Below are positions 9,533 to 17,618 of a DNA stretch of 64,000 bases, one piece after another. The first letter of the stretch is position 1. The number at the start of each line of letters is the position of its first letter. The translations under genes and the position numbers were made by a program. The stretch lies in NCBI GenBank assembly GCA_030537495.1, contig JAUNMH010000002.1, forward strand, positions 104,852 through 168,851. Direction: 5' to 3'. This DNA is from Clostridia bacterium. GTDB taxonomy: Bacteria; Bacillota; Clostridia; Peptostreptococcales; Anaerovoracaceae. The notes beneath the pieces are model-generated. The model saw only the letters and a program-made list of their open reading frames with translations, searched no databases and was not told the origin of the DNA.

Positions 9533-9552
9533 AAATTCTTAAGAATTCTTAA
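9533..9552. repeat. Tandem 10-bp direct repeat, candidate regulator site
   Basis: On the plus strand AAATTCTTAA (9533-9542) is followed directly by GAATTCTTAA (9543-9552), so nine of ten bases are identical with a 10-bp period. This is the spacing on which OmpR-family dimers bind. It sits between the -10 box and the pssA gene. It is the best candidate operator for the response regulator of the same operon; this is an inference. Confidence 0.5.
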
Positions 9553-9574
9553 TTTTTGAGCATAATCAAATTTA

Positions 9575-9580
9575 ATTATA
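9575..9580 (-). promoter_or_regulatory. -10 box of the pssA operon
   Basis: A perfect TATAAT on the minus strand. No good -35 box is found at 17 bases, which suggests activated transcription. The transcript would begin near 9568 with a leader of about 115 bases containing the direct repeat and the hairpin. Confidence 0.45.
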
Positions 9581-9657
9581 ACAAACTTTTCCAATAATTA
9601 CATCATATTTTTTTAAAAGTTTTATGTAGAAACAAATTTTTACTAATAACACCAAAG

Positions 9658-10320
9658 TTATACTGTAATCATGTCCTTTATTTTATCAAAAGTTTTCTGT
9701 CCTATTCCGCTTACATTCATGAGATCCTCTTTACTCTTAAAGCTTCCATTGCTATTTCTATATTCTAAAATTTTCTCCGCCGTAACCGGGCCAACTCCAG
9801 GTATCTCCTGAAGTCCACTGGAATCAGCTACGTTGATATTAACGAGCCCATTATCAGTCATACCAAGATTTTCCGCCTGTCCTGCGCCACCAGCGACAAG
9901 GCCCTGGCCTCTCTTATTTGGTATAACAATTTTCTGACCATCTGTTACTACTTCTGCCTGATTAACGCTTTCTATTCCTGCCCTCTTAGTAAGGCCTCCT
10001 GCCTTTTCAATAACCTCAAACAATCGAGTCCCCTCAGCAACCTGATACACACCTTGATTATTAACTTCCCCACTTATATCCACATATATAAGCTTCGCCG
10101 ATGTTGCAGAATCATTACCCTCAGCAACCTGCACTGCATCACCATCTGGAGTAGTTAGAGTAAGGTCATCTTTTTTACCATAGCTTCCAAAAAATGAAAC
10201 AGCGACAATCAGAATGGCTATTACTGATGCCGCTGCGATCCATATTCTTTTATCGTTCTTCGCTTTATCAATTGCTGAATTAACTGCAATTTTCATAGCA
10301 TCCATATTTAACTTGTCCAT
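9658..10320 (-). CDS. comEA: ComEA-like DNA-binding protein
   Basis: 220 residues: a short cytoplasmic stretch, one membrane helix at about 27-47, a variable linker, an SLBB-like domain (about 80-145, containing VDISGEVNNQGVYQV and VIPNKRG) and a C-terminal helix-hairpin-helix pair (INVADSSGLQEIPGVGPVTA and LMNVSGIGQKTFDKI). In competent bacteria ComEA holds incoming double-stranded DNA at the cell surface. No comEC or comEB gene is next to it. ATG 10320 is chosen because a GAGAGG lies 6 bases upstream; the frame stays open further but would run into the preceding gene. Confidence 0.9.
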   Translation of the reverse strand: MDKLNMDAMKIAVNSAIDKAKNDKRIWIAAASVIAILIVAVSFFGSYGKKDDLTLTTPDGDAVQVAEGNDSATSAKLIYVDISGEVNNQGVYQVAEGTRLFEVIEKAGGLTKRAGIESVNQAEVVTDGQKIVIPNKRGQGLVAGGAGQAENLGMTDNGLVNINVADSSGLQEIPGVGPVTAEKILEYRNSNGSFKSKEDLMNVSGIGQKTFDKIKDMITV

Positions 10321-10378
10321 GTTCAACCTCTCATTCAATATAAAATAATAACTAACAATTGTGTGGATTGATACCATT

Positions 10379-10407
10379 ATTTTACATTCCGAAAGTTCCC
10401 TAGTCAA
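10379..10407 (-). promoter_or_regulatory. Promoter of comEA
   Basis: TTGACT (10402-10407) and TAAAAT (10379-10384) are 17 bases apart on the minus strand, just past the end of the preceding gene, so comEA can be transcribed alone. Confidence 0.65.
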
Positions 10408-10408
10408 G

Positions 10409-11083
10409 CTAAATATGTAATTTTCTGTCAAAACTAATTCTAGTTCTTTCAACCTCAACATCGTATCTCACAACATCTAATTTTGCAAAGTCTATAAATG
10501 TTGTAATAACCTGTTCTGGGCTCTGGTTTGAAGTGCTTCCGCAGTCCAGAATAAGTCTTAGCGTAAGCTTAGCGCCATCAACTAACTGAATATCTCTGAT
10601 TTTGCTTCTAATGTCCACTTCCACCATTTTCTTAGTCTTCTTCTGTCTCTTATACGCCACAATGTGTTCCTGAGCCAGATAATCCTTAACGACTTTCCCA
10701 TAATCCGCTAAATCTGCATCAATAGGAAAAGTTACTGTGTATTCCGCCTCATCTACAATGGCTGCTAGTGACTTTACATTGTCTGTTAGGCGGCTACAAG
10801 TTTTGATAATTAGGCCTTGGGGCATGATTTTACCTACAGACTCCTTGATATCCGCTGGCAGAAAGTCTTCTACGGTTTCGAATTCAAGAATCTCGTCTGC
10901 CGCTGTATAACCTAGAGAAAGTGGCTGTGCAAACCCCATTTTAGGGTGCGGGTTGAAGCCCTGTGAATGTGCCAGACCGATGTTGCATCTCTTGAAAGCG
11001 CGTTGGAAAAGTCTCAGCATATCGAGGTGTGAGGTATATTTCATATATCCCTCTTTGGCAAACTTTATAATATATTTACTCAT
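10409..11083 (-). CDS. TIGR03936-type radical-SAM-linked protein (DUF2344)
   Basis: 224 residues beginning KYIIKFAKEGYMKYTSHLD and containing FNPHPKMGFAQPLSLGYTA, the hallmarks of the DUF2344 / TIGR03936 family. These proteins stand next to, or are fused with, TIGR03960 radical-SAM enzymes; their reaction is unknown. Here it is a separate gene whose start (ATG 11083, GGGAGG site) overlaps the radical-SAM stop by 8 bases, so the two are translationally coupled. No catalytic residues can be named. A role in RNA or ribosome modification is only a guess from the neighbouring obg and ribosomal genes. Confidence 0.88.
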   Translation of the reverse strand: MSKYIIKFAKEGYMKYTSHLDMLRLFQRAFKRCNIGLAHSQGFNPHPKMGFAQPLSLGYTAADEILEFETVEDFLPADIKESVGKIMPQGLIIKTCSRLTDNVKSLAAIVDEAEYTVTFPIDADLADYGKVVKDYLAQEHIVAYKRQKKTKKMVEVDIRSKIRDIQLVDGAKLTLRLILDCGSTSNQSPEQVITTFIDFAKLDVVRYDVEVERTRISFDRKLHI

Positions 11084-12914
11084 AGATACCTCCCAGCTTA
11101 CATTCAACTCTTCTGTTAATTCCACAGCCTACGCAGCCGTAACGGCAGTCGTGGGTTGTTTTTTCTTCTACAGCTTTCTTTGCCTCTGACATTAAGAATT
11201 TCTTTGAAACCGAGGAGTCAACGATATCCCATGGCAGGATTTCATCAAAACCTCTCTGTCTAGTTGTATAGAACGCAATGTCTGTTCCCGAAAGCTCTAT
11301 GGCCTTCTGCCACTTCTCTAAATCAAAGTACTCTGACCAGCTATCAAGCTTGCATCCCTGTTTATGTGCTTCTAGAAGCAGTTTTCCAAGTTTTCTGTCT
11401 CCTCTTGCAAAAACAGCCTCGTATGTGCTTACTGCATCATCGTGATAGTTGAAAGTTACACTCTTAATGCTTAATTTTTCTCTAAGATAATCATGCTTCT
11501 TTGTAAATTCTTCGGTTCTGTCCTGCGCCTCCCACTGGAATGGTGTATGAGCCTTCGGTACAAAGTTGGAAACGCTAACAGTAACGTTGAAACGTCCTCC
11601 CTTACCAGAATTTCTATGAATGGAAACGATATTTCTAGCGATTTCTGCAATTCCATCCAGATCCTCATAAGTCTCTGTTGGAAGACCAATCATAAAGTAA
11701 AGCTTAATGTGCTTCCAGCCCAGCTCAATTGCCTGTTCCACAGCATCATAAATATCTTTTTCAGTAATTCCCTTATTAATAACGTCTCTAAGTCTCTGTG
11801 TGCCTGCCTCAGGCGCAAATGTAAGACCTGATTTCTTATATCCCTGAATTTCCTCAAGTACGTTAAATGAGAAGGTATCCAGTCTCAATGAAGGCAGAGA
11901 AAGTGATACATGTCTCTTCTTACATTCCTGCATCAATTCAATGGCTAGTGGTTCAAACTGAGAATAGTCACTAGTTGATAGTGACAGAAGTGAAAGCTCT
12001 TCGTGTCCAGTATTTGCGAGCTGTTCCATTGCCAGGTTCATAATCTTTTCTTTGGAACGTTCACGAACAGGTCTGTAAATCATTCCGGCCTGGCAAAATC
12101 TGCAACCTCTTGTGCATCCTCTAAAAGTTTCCATAACTGCTCTATCGTGAACAGTCTCAATAATGGGAACAATTGGAGAAGTTGGGAAATCAATTTCTTC
12201 AATGTCTTCTATAATGCATCTTTCAACCTTATCTGGTGCACCTTCAAAGTTCTTCTCGTAAGCCTTAATAGTTCCATCTTCGTTATAGAAAACATCATAA
12301 AATGCAGGAATATATATTCCTGTTTCTCCAGCAATTTCCTTATAGAACTCTTCCTTAGTTAATCCTCTTTCCTTAGCTTCACCGTATTTTTTCATAAGCT
12401 CAGGCAGACTCTTTTCTCCGTCTCCAATTAGGAAAATATCAACAAAATCAGCAAGAGGCTCAGGGTTATATGCACAAGGTCCACCTGCAATAATTATAGG
12501 ATATTCTTCTCCTCTATCCTTTGCTAACAGAGGAATCTGCGCCAATTCCAGCATATTCAAGATAGTGGTAAATGACATTTCATACTGCAAAGTAAAGCCG
12601 AAGAAATCCACATCTTTAATAGGAGTCTTAGTTTCCAGCGTATACAGCGGAATGTGATTTTCACGTAAAAGTTTTTCCATATCCCCTGCCGGTGCAAAAG
12701 CTCTCTCGCAGTAAATATCCTCTTCCTTATTTAGATTATGATACAAAATCTGAAGTCCCATGTAAGACATTCCGATTTCGTATAAATCAGGGAACGCAAA
12801 AACAAATCTAGTTTTCACAGATTCCGGTTCCTTAATTGCAATATTGTATTCTCCGCCAATATATCTGGCTGGTTTTTCCACCTGTTTCAGAAGGTTATCT
12901 AACCTCAAGTTCAT
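11076..12914 (-). CDS. B12-binding-fold radical SAM protein, TIGR03960 family
   Basis: 612 residues. An N-terminal cobalamin-binding-like domain (about 30-180, with FVFAFPDLYEIGMSYMGLQ) precedes a radical SAM core whose cluster motif CTRGCRFC places cysteines at 267, 271 and 274. Later motifs include FAPEAGTQRLRDVINKG and KLYFMIGLPTETYED. The C-terminus has a cysteine-rich tail (CRYGCVGCG and a later Cys) that may bind metal. The substrate is unknown. It is typically found near rng, obg and rplU in Firmicutes; here rng is missing between them. AAAGG precedes ATG 12914. Confidence 0.9.
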   Translation of the reverse strand: MNLRLDNLLKQVEKPARYIGGEYNIAIKEPESVKTRFVFAFPDLYEIGMSYMGLQILYHNLNKEEDIYCERAFAPAGDMEKLLRENHIPLYTLETKTPIKDVDFFGFTLQYEMSFTTILNMLELAQIPLLAKDRGEEYPIIIAGGPCAYNPEPLADFVDIFLIGDGEKSLPELMKKYGEAKERGLTKEEFYKEIAGETGIYIPAFYDVFYNEDGTIKAYEKNFEGAPDKVERCIIEDIEEIDFPTSPIVPIIETVHDRAVMETFRGCTRGCRFCQAGMIYRPVRERSKEKIMNLAMEQLANTGHEELSLLSLSTSDYSQFEPLAIELMQECKKRHVSLSLPSLRLDTFSFNVLEEIQGYKKSGLTFAPEAGTQRLRDVINKGITEKDIYDAVEQAIELGWKHIKLYFMIGLPTETYEDLDGIAEIARNIVSIHRNSGKGGRFNVTVSVSNFVPKAHTPFQWEAQDRTEEFTKKHDYLREKLSIKSVTFNYHDDAVSTYEAVFARGDRKLGKLLLEAHKQGCKLDSWSEYFDLEKWQKAIELSGTDIAFYTTRQRGFDEILPWDIVDSSVSKKFLMSEAKKAVEEKTTHDCRYGCVGCGINRRVECKLGGIYE

Positions 12915-12941
12915 TGAATCATCCTTTCAGTTGTATATAAT

Positions 12942-13463
12942 TTATTCAAACAAGCTATCCACTGACTGTCCGATGTATTCACCGATCCTGTCAAGAAGAG
13001 CCTTGGTCTTATCCTTAGTTTTCAAAATATGTTCTCTCGCTTCTGGGCTCTTTCGTGGCACCTTATCGAGTATGTACTGAATCCTTTCGTCAAGTCCCAC
13101 ATATTTGTCTTCCTTAACAAGTCGATCCCCTAAGCACACCATATCAGTTTCATTTAGGTTGTCAAAACAATTAAGGTCGTATCTCATGTGAACTCTCACA
13201 ATGGCCGCTTCATCATAGTATCCACGAGCTTCAAGAATTTTAGCGCCCACTCCGCCATGATCCTCCTCCACTCTTGCCACATCATGGGCTAAAGCAGCTC
13301 CTTCTATAAGGGCTAGATCTAGATTAGCTCCGTTTTCATTCATTTTTTCTGCAATAGTAAGGGCAACGTGACATACCGCCCTACAATGCCCTATAACATG
13401 AGCCGGAGTGCCATATTCTTTGTATAGTTCTTCACACTCTTCGCGGCTAATTCTTTTATCCAT
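12942..13463 (-). CDS. HD-domain phosphohydrolase family protein
   Basis: 173 residues with the HD metal-binding pattern: H22 and H26 (PAHVIGHCRAV), H60-D61 (LAHDVARVEEDHGG) and further His in RVHMRYD. This resembles the TIGR00277-like HDIG families that hydrolyse phosphate esters or nucleotides. The substrate is unknown. ATG 13463 is preferred over an upstream GTG at 13472, because GGTG lies 6 bases before the ATG. It sits between obgE (151 bases upstream) and the radical-SAM gene (27 bases downstream). Confidence 0.8.
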   Translation of the reverse strand: MDKRISREECEELYKEYGTPAHVIGHCRAVCHVALTIAEKMNENGANLDLALIEGAALAHDVARVEEDHGGVGAKILEARGYYDEAAIVRVHMRYDLNCFDNLNETDMVCLGDRLVKEDKYVGLDERIQYILDKVPRKSPEAREHILKTKDKTKALLDRIGEYIGQSVDSLFE

Positions 13464-13526
13464 GCAATTCACCAGCTTTCTGCTAACTAGTATACCACAT
13501 ATCGACTTTTAATCATATCACAAAAT

Positions 13527-13573
13527 CACCTCTATACAACACCTAGTTCATAACTAAGTGCCATACAGAGGTG
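13527..13573 (-). terminator. 22-bp stem hairpin after obgE
   Basis: Two 22-base arms (13527-13548 and 13552-13573) surround a 3-base loop. In RNA of the minus strand every position pairs if G-U pairs are allowed; in plus-strand RNA the same positions become A-C mismatches. This asymmetry indicates selection for a structure in the minus-strand transcript that leaves obgE. The tail is only moderately U-rich (ATTTTG), so it may be a weak terminator or an mRNA 3'-end protector. Confidence 0.65.
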
Positions 13574-13613
13574 TGAAATTCTATGTTATTTTTGCTGAGT
13601 CTATTCTTGCTAA

Positions 13614-14903
13614 TTAGAAATCAAATTCATCCCAGTATTCGAATTCATAATCAAACACCTTAATAGTATCGCCTTCCTGAAGCCCCAGCTCAAGAAGCTT
13701 ATCTATAGCTCCCTTGCTTTCCATATACTTATACAGATAACGCAAGGATCCCATATCATTAAAGTTAGTTGAATCAAAAATCTTTCTCAGCTGTTTTCCG
13801 TAGATAATATAGTCATTTCCCGATTTTTCAGCATATACATTCTTGTAATCTGGATCTATATCATCACTTTCGAAATCGAAATACTGATAATCATCCTCTT
13901 CCTCAGGTGCGTTCTGAAGTTCTTCCAAAACAGCAGCCATAAGCTCATGAACCCCATGGTTAATAGGAGCACAGATAGGGAACAGTTTATATCCCTTACC
14001 TTCTACATATTCCTTGAACTCAATAAACTGAGGATCATCCTCATCAATCATATCGATTTTGTTTGCTGCAACTAGCATAGGCTTCTTAGCAACCTTTTCG
14101 CTGTACATAAGCAGCTCATTGTTAATTTTGTCGAAATCCTCAATTGGATTTCTTCCTTCACTTCCGGATACATCAACAACGTGAACTAGCACCTTAGTTC
14201 TCTCAATGTGCTTTAGGAACTTAAATCCAAGACCTAGTCCCTCATGTGCTCCTTCAATGATTCCCGCAATATCCGCCATTACGAAGCTAGAATCATAAAT
14301 CTTCACAACACCTAAATTAGGGTTTATAGTTGTGAAATGATAGTTTTCAATCTTTGGCTGTGCACTTGTAGCAGTAGCTAAAAGGCTTGATTTACCAACG
14401 TTAGGGAATCCAACTAGTCCTACGTCAGCAATCATCTTCATTTCAAGAATTACAGTTCTTTCCTTAGCAAAACCACCAGCTTCCGCAAAGTTTGGTGCCT
14501 GTCTTACAGAATTTTTAAAATGTACATTTCCTTTGCCGCCTTTGCCACCCTTAGCAGCAACAAAACTATCTCCGTCTTCAATCAGGTCTTTCATTACAAG
14601 TCCTGATTCTTCATCAATGACAACAGTGCCCATAGGAACTTTGATTACGAGATTTTCACCGTTTTTACCATATCTCTTCTTCTTCATTCCGTCCTGGCCA
14701 TTTTCTGCCTCATATTTTCTTTTATACCTGAAGTCCATGAGAGTTCTCAAGTTTCTGTCGGCCTGGAAAATAACATCTCCACCTTTTCCGCCGTCTCCCC
14801 CGTCAGGACCGCCTTCAGGTACAAAAGGCTCTCTTCTGAAGGAAACGCAACCGTTTCCGCCTTTTCCTGATTTTATAAATATTTTCGCTCTATCTACAAA
14901 CAT
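13614..14903 (-). CDS. obgE: GTPase Obg/CgtA
   Basis: 429 residues, full length. The glycine-rich Obg fold (1-158, GGDGGKGGDVIFQAD) is followed by the GTPase domain with P-loop GFPNVGKSS, switch II region DIAGIIEGA, and NKID specificity loop. The C-terminal OCT domain (about 350-429) is the Gram-positive kind. Obg binds the 50S subunit and links ribosome assembly to stress and (p)ppGpp. It is downstream of rplU-rpmA, the classical order, but a terminator separates it from rpmA. Confidence 0.97.
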   Translation of the reverse strand: MFVDRAKIFIKSGKGGNGCVSFRREPFVPEGGPDGGDGGKGGDVIFQADRNLRTLMDFRYKRKYEAENGQDGMKKKRYGKNGENLVIKVPMGTVVIDEESGLVMKDLIEDGDSFVAAKGGKGGKGNVHFKNSVRQAPNFAEAGGFAKERTVILEMKMIADVGLVGFPNVGKSSLLATATSAQPKIENYHFTTINPNLGVVKIYDSSFVMADIAGIIEGAHEGLGLGFKFLKHIERTKVLVHVVDVSGSEGRNPIEDFDKINNELLMYSEKVAKKPMLVAANKIDMIDEDDPQFIEFKEYVEGKGYKLFPICAPINHGVHELMAAVLEELQNAPEEEDDYQYFDFESDDIDPDYKNVYAEKSGNDYIIYGKQLRKIFDSTNFNDMGSLRYLYKYMESKGAIDKLLELGLQEGDTIKVFDYEFEYWDEFDF

Positions 14904-14959
14904 CTTTCAGAACCCCCTTTACTATTATCATATAGTCAGTTCATACAATTAGATACATA

Positions 14960-14987
14960 AAAAGCCCCTATTATAGCTAGGGGCTTC
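14960..14987 (-). terminator. Terminator after rpmA
   Basis: On the minus strand a 9-bp stem (AAGCCCCTA with its complement, 14979-14987 and 14963-14971) and a 7-base loop are followed by a run of U. It lies 10 bases after the rpmA stop and separates the ribosomal pair from obgE. Confidence 0.88.
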
Positions 14988-14997
14988 ATGGTTTTTC

Positions 14998-15258
14998 TTA
15001 TGCCTGTTTTGGATAAACGCTTACCTGTTTTCTAGTCTTGTCTTTTCTTTCAAACTTTACAGCACCGTCAATCATAGCAAATAATGTATCATCTCCGCCG
15101 ATACCTACATTATTACCAGGATGGAACTTAGTACCTCTCTGTCTAACCAAAATGCTTCCAGCACTAACAAACTGTCCGTCACCAGTCTTAACACCTAAAC
15201 GTTTCGACTCGGAGTCACGACCGTTCTTAGAGCTACCTACTCCTTTTTTACTTGCCAT
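14998..15258 (-). CDS. rpmA: 50S ribosomal protein L27
   Basis: 86 residues starting directly [20 protein letters not shown], i.e. the mature L27 N-terminus that reaches the peptidyl-transferase centre. Most Firmicutes make L27 with an extra N-terminal peptide (consensus FFASKKG) that is removed by the Prp protease, encoded between rplU and rpmA. Here no such extension exists in frame upstream of ATG 15258, and the rplU-rpmA gap is only 36 bases with no prp gene. AGGAGG lies 10 bases before the ATG. Confidence 0.97.
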   Translation of the reverse strand: MASKKGVGSSKNGRDSESKRLGVKTGDGQFVSAGSILVRQRGTKFHPGNNVGIGGDDTLFAMIDGAVKFERKDKTRKQVSVYPKQA

Positions 15259-15294
15259 GTTCCAGACACCTCCTTACTTTCGTGGCTATGGGAA

Positions 15295-15774
15295 TTACTT
15301 TAATGCTGCTTCGATTGTTTCGATGATTACAGCCTTAGTAGCCTTAGCATCTACTTCAATATTGTGTTCTGCAGCGAAAGCAATTAATTCATCTTTCTTC
15401 ATTGAAGCTGAAACTTTTACTTCAGCAGCTTCCTTAGTTTCTGCCTTAGCAGCCTTAGGAGCTTCTCCTCCTAATGATTCGATCTTAACCATTGTGTATG
15501 GCTGTCTGTGACCCTGCTTCTTTCTGTAGTCTTTCTTAGCCTTGTACTTGAAGATGATAACTTTCTTTCCCTTACCATTTTCAACTACTTCACCAGCTAC
15601 TGCTGCACCATCAACATAAGGTGCACCTACCTTAAGGTCTCCTTCACCAGCTAGAACCAGTACCTTATCGAATACAACTTTTTCTCCAGCTTCAACGTTT
15701 AACTTTTCTACTGTGATAACGTCGCCTTCCTGTACTCTGTACTGCTTTCCGCCTGTTTCAATTACTGCGTACAT
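15295..15774 (-). CDS. rplU: 50S ribosomal protein L21 with C-terminal HeH-like extension
   Basis: Residues 1-102 are ordinary L21 ([18 protein letters not shown] through [19 protein letters not shown]). After that comes an Ala/Lys/Glu linker of about 25 residues and a final segment of about 33 residues (from [15 protein letters not shown] to the end). This reads like a helix-extension-helix / Rho-N-type nucleic-acid-binding fold. The total of 159 residues compares with about 103 for standard L21. The extension is in frame with the same codon use, so it is not an assembly artefact. It has a strong promoter and a structured leader upstream. Confidence 0.95.
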   Translation of the reverse strand: MYAVIETGGKQYRVQEGDVITVEKLNVEAGEKVVFDKVLVLAGEGDLKVGAPYVDGAAVAGEVVENGKGKKVIIFKYKAKKDYRKKQGHRQPYTMVKIESLGGEAPKAAKAETKEAAEVKVSASMKKDELIAFAAEHNIEVDAKATKAVIIETIEAALK

Positions 15775-15870
15775 GTTTTCTTTACCTCCTCTATCCAGTC
15801 TCGCCTTTTAAGGTGATTCACGGAATTGTCCGTGAATACTTCACTGCAAACCTCTTCCGTGCGGTCTAAC
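15775..15870 (-). ncRNA. 5' leader of rplU, probable L21 leader
   Basis: About 95 untranslated bases between the promoter and rplU. A perfect 9-bp hairpin with a 4-base loop (15816-15837, arms ATTCACGGA) is preceded by an ACCGCACGGAAGAGGT segment that resembles the conserved part of the Rfam L21 leader from memory. In Firmicutes such leaders are thought to let L21 control its own operon. No terminator hairpin with a U-run is visible, so control would be at translation. Confidence 0.5.
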
Positions 15871-15876
15871 TCTGTT

Positions 15877-15905
15877 ATGATACCACGGTTTTCGGAGCTT
15901 GTCAA
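15877..15905 (-). promoter_or_regulatory. Strong promoter of rplU-rpmA
   Basis: Perfect -35 TTGACA (15900-15905), 17-base spacer and TATCAT -10 (15877-15882) on the minus strand, as expected for a ribosomal protein operon. Confidence 0.85.
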
Positions 15906-15975
15906 ACATTTTCGCAAATATTTTTATTTTTAGAATTATATAGTATTTTTTCAGAGCATTATTTTGTATAAGGAT

Positions 15976-16521
15976 TTACTTATATGTCAGTAAATCTTCT
16001 ACTTCTTTTCTCTTTGGAGCTTCAGGAGCCTCTCCCTCTCCATAACCCATTGCAACAAGAGCAGCTACCTTCTGATTTTCCGGAAGTTCTACAAGTTCTG
16101 CTACAGCAGCCTCGTCAAAGATTCCTAAAATAACTGTGCCTACACCTTTGTCATGAGCTGCAAGACAGAAAGTCTGAGTTGCAATTCCTGCATCGAATGA
16201 TTCCCATCTATCTTCTTTAGATGTAGTGTAGGAACCATCTTTTTCATAACCAGAGCGTCCTGTAATATAGGAAACGACCACTAATTGAGGTGCTGCCTTA
16301 ATAGTATTGCTATTATACTTGAATCCAAGCACACAATCATCTGCAATCTTTGCCTTTAACTCGGCATCTTCAATTACTGTGTATCTTGTAATCTGTGTGT
16401 TCTTCCATGAAGGAGCATATGCAGCAGCTTCAACGATTTCATTAATCGTTTCCTTGCTAACTAGATCTGCCTTAAACTTACGGATACTTCTTCTTTCCTT
16501 GATACATTTAATTGCTTCCAT
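15976..16521 (-). CDS. Nitroreductase-family FMN flavoprotein
   Basis: 181 residues with the family start IKCIKERRSIRKFKADLV, which holds the FMN-phosphate-binding Arg/Ser residues, AAAYAPSWKNTQ, and the GTVILGIFDE and VAMGYGEGEAP segments near the C-terminus. It is a small single-domain NAD(P)H-dependent reductase; the substrate cannot be told. Members of this group act on nitroaromatics, quinones or flavins. It is a single gene between recA and rplU, with a GGAGAG site before ATG 16521. Probably functional; nothing is odd in the sequence. Confidence 0.88.
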   Translation of the reverse strand: MEAIKCIKERRSIRKFKADLVSKETINEIVEAAAYAPSWKNTQITRYTVIEDAELKAKIADDCVLGFKYNSNTIKAAPQLVVVSYITGRSGYEKDGSYTTSKEDRWESFDAGIATQTFCLAAHDKGVGTVILGIFDEAAVAELVELPENQKVAALVAMGYGEGEAPEAPKRKEVEDLLTYK

Positions 16522-16547
16522 TTTTTCTCTCCTATAAAATAAATTAC

Positions 16548-17579
16548 TTACTCTATAACTACGCCGTCTTCATCAACAGCAACTTCATCTTCTTTAGTAG
16601 GCGTAAGTGTGGCCATTAGCTCTGCCTCAACTCTTGCCAGTACATCAGGATTATTCTCCAGGAAGTTCTTAACGTTCTCGCGTCCCTGTCCAATTCTGTC
16701 GCCTGCATAGCTGTACCATGAACCAGCCTTTTCGATAATTTTTTCATTTACAGCGCAGTCCAGTACATCTCCAGATTTAGAAATTCCCTTTCCGTACATA
16801 ATATCAAATTCAGCCTGCTTAAATGGTGGCGCAACTTTGTTCTTAACAATCTTAACTCTAGTTCTGTTGCCAAGCATCTGGTCCCCACTCTTAATAGTCT
16901 CAATTCTTCTTACGTCCATTCTCATAGATGCATAGAACTTAAGTGCACGACCACCTGTAGTTGTCTCGGGATTACCAAACATAACACCAATTTTTTCTCT
17001 CAGCTGGTTGATAAAGATAACACATGTGTTCGTCTTATTAACTGCTCCCGCAATTTTTCGTAGTGCCTGTGACATTAGTCTTGCCTGAAGTCCTACATGA
17101 GAATCACCCATCTCGCCATTGATTTCTGCTTTAGGAACAAGGGCTGCAACTGAGTCAATAACAATTACATCTAAGGCTCCACTTCTTGCAAGCATATCGC
17201 AGATTTCAAGCGCCTGTTCACCTGTATCTGGCTGTGAAACAATAAGATCCTCTACGTTTACTCCAAGATTTCTTGCATAAATAGGATCAAGAGCGTGCTC
17301 AGCATCGATAAAAGCAGCCTTACCGCCTTTTTTCTGTGCTTCTGCTACAATATGTAATGTCAAAGTAGTCTTACCTGATGATTCAGGTCCATATATTTCA
17401 ACAATTCTTCCTCTTGGAACTCCACCAACGCCTGTTGCAATATCCAGGCTTGTAGATCCTGTTGAAATAGTATCTATATTCAGTGCGGAAGAATCGTCCA
17501 TTTTCATGATAGCTCCCTTACCAAACTGTTTCTCTATTTGTGCTAATGCCGCCTCAAGGGCTTTTTCTCTTTCGTCCAT
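16548..17579 (-). CDS. recA: Recombinase RecA
   Basis: 343 residues. Walker [10 protein letters not shown], the MAW motif region, Walker [13 protein letters not shown], and DNA-binding loops L1 ([20 protein letters not shown]) and L2 ([13 protein letters not shown]) are all intact. RecA drives homologous recombination and triggers LexA self-cleavage. Start ATG 17579 has GGAGGAG upstream; the frame is open further back but across the promoter. A LexA box and a good promoter precede it. Confidence 0.98.
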   Translation of the reverse strand: MDEREKALEAALAQIEKQFGKGAIMKMDDSSALNIDTISTGSTSLDIATGVGGVPRGRIVEIYGPESSGKTTLTLHIVAEAQKKGGKAAFIDAEHALDPIYARNLGVNVEDLIVSQPDTGEQALEICDMLARSGALDVIVIDSVAALVPKAEINGEMGDSHVGLQARLMSQALRKIAGAVNKTNTCVIFINQLREKIGVMFGNPETTTGGRALKFYASMRMDVRRIETIKSGDQMLGNRTRVKIVKNKVAPPFKQAEFDIMYGKGISKSGDVLDCAVNEKIIEKAGSWYSYAGDRIGQGRENVKNFLENNPDVLARVEAELMATLTPTKEDEVAVDEDGVVIE

Positions 17580-17598
17580 ATTATTTCTCCTCCATATA

Positions 17599-17610
17599 GA
17601 ACATTCGTTC
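17599..17610 (-). promoter_or_regulatory. LexA (DinR) operator of recA
   Basis: A perfect palindrome GAACATTCGTTC on the plus strand fits the Gram-positive SOS box (GAAC-N4-GTTC), with A and T continuing the symmetry on each side. It starts about 9 bases downstream of the -10 box, where a bound repressor would block initiation or early elongation. Confidence 0.88.
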
Positions 17611-17618
17611 TTACATCC

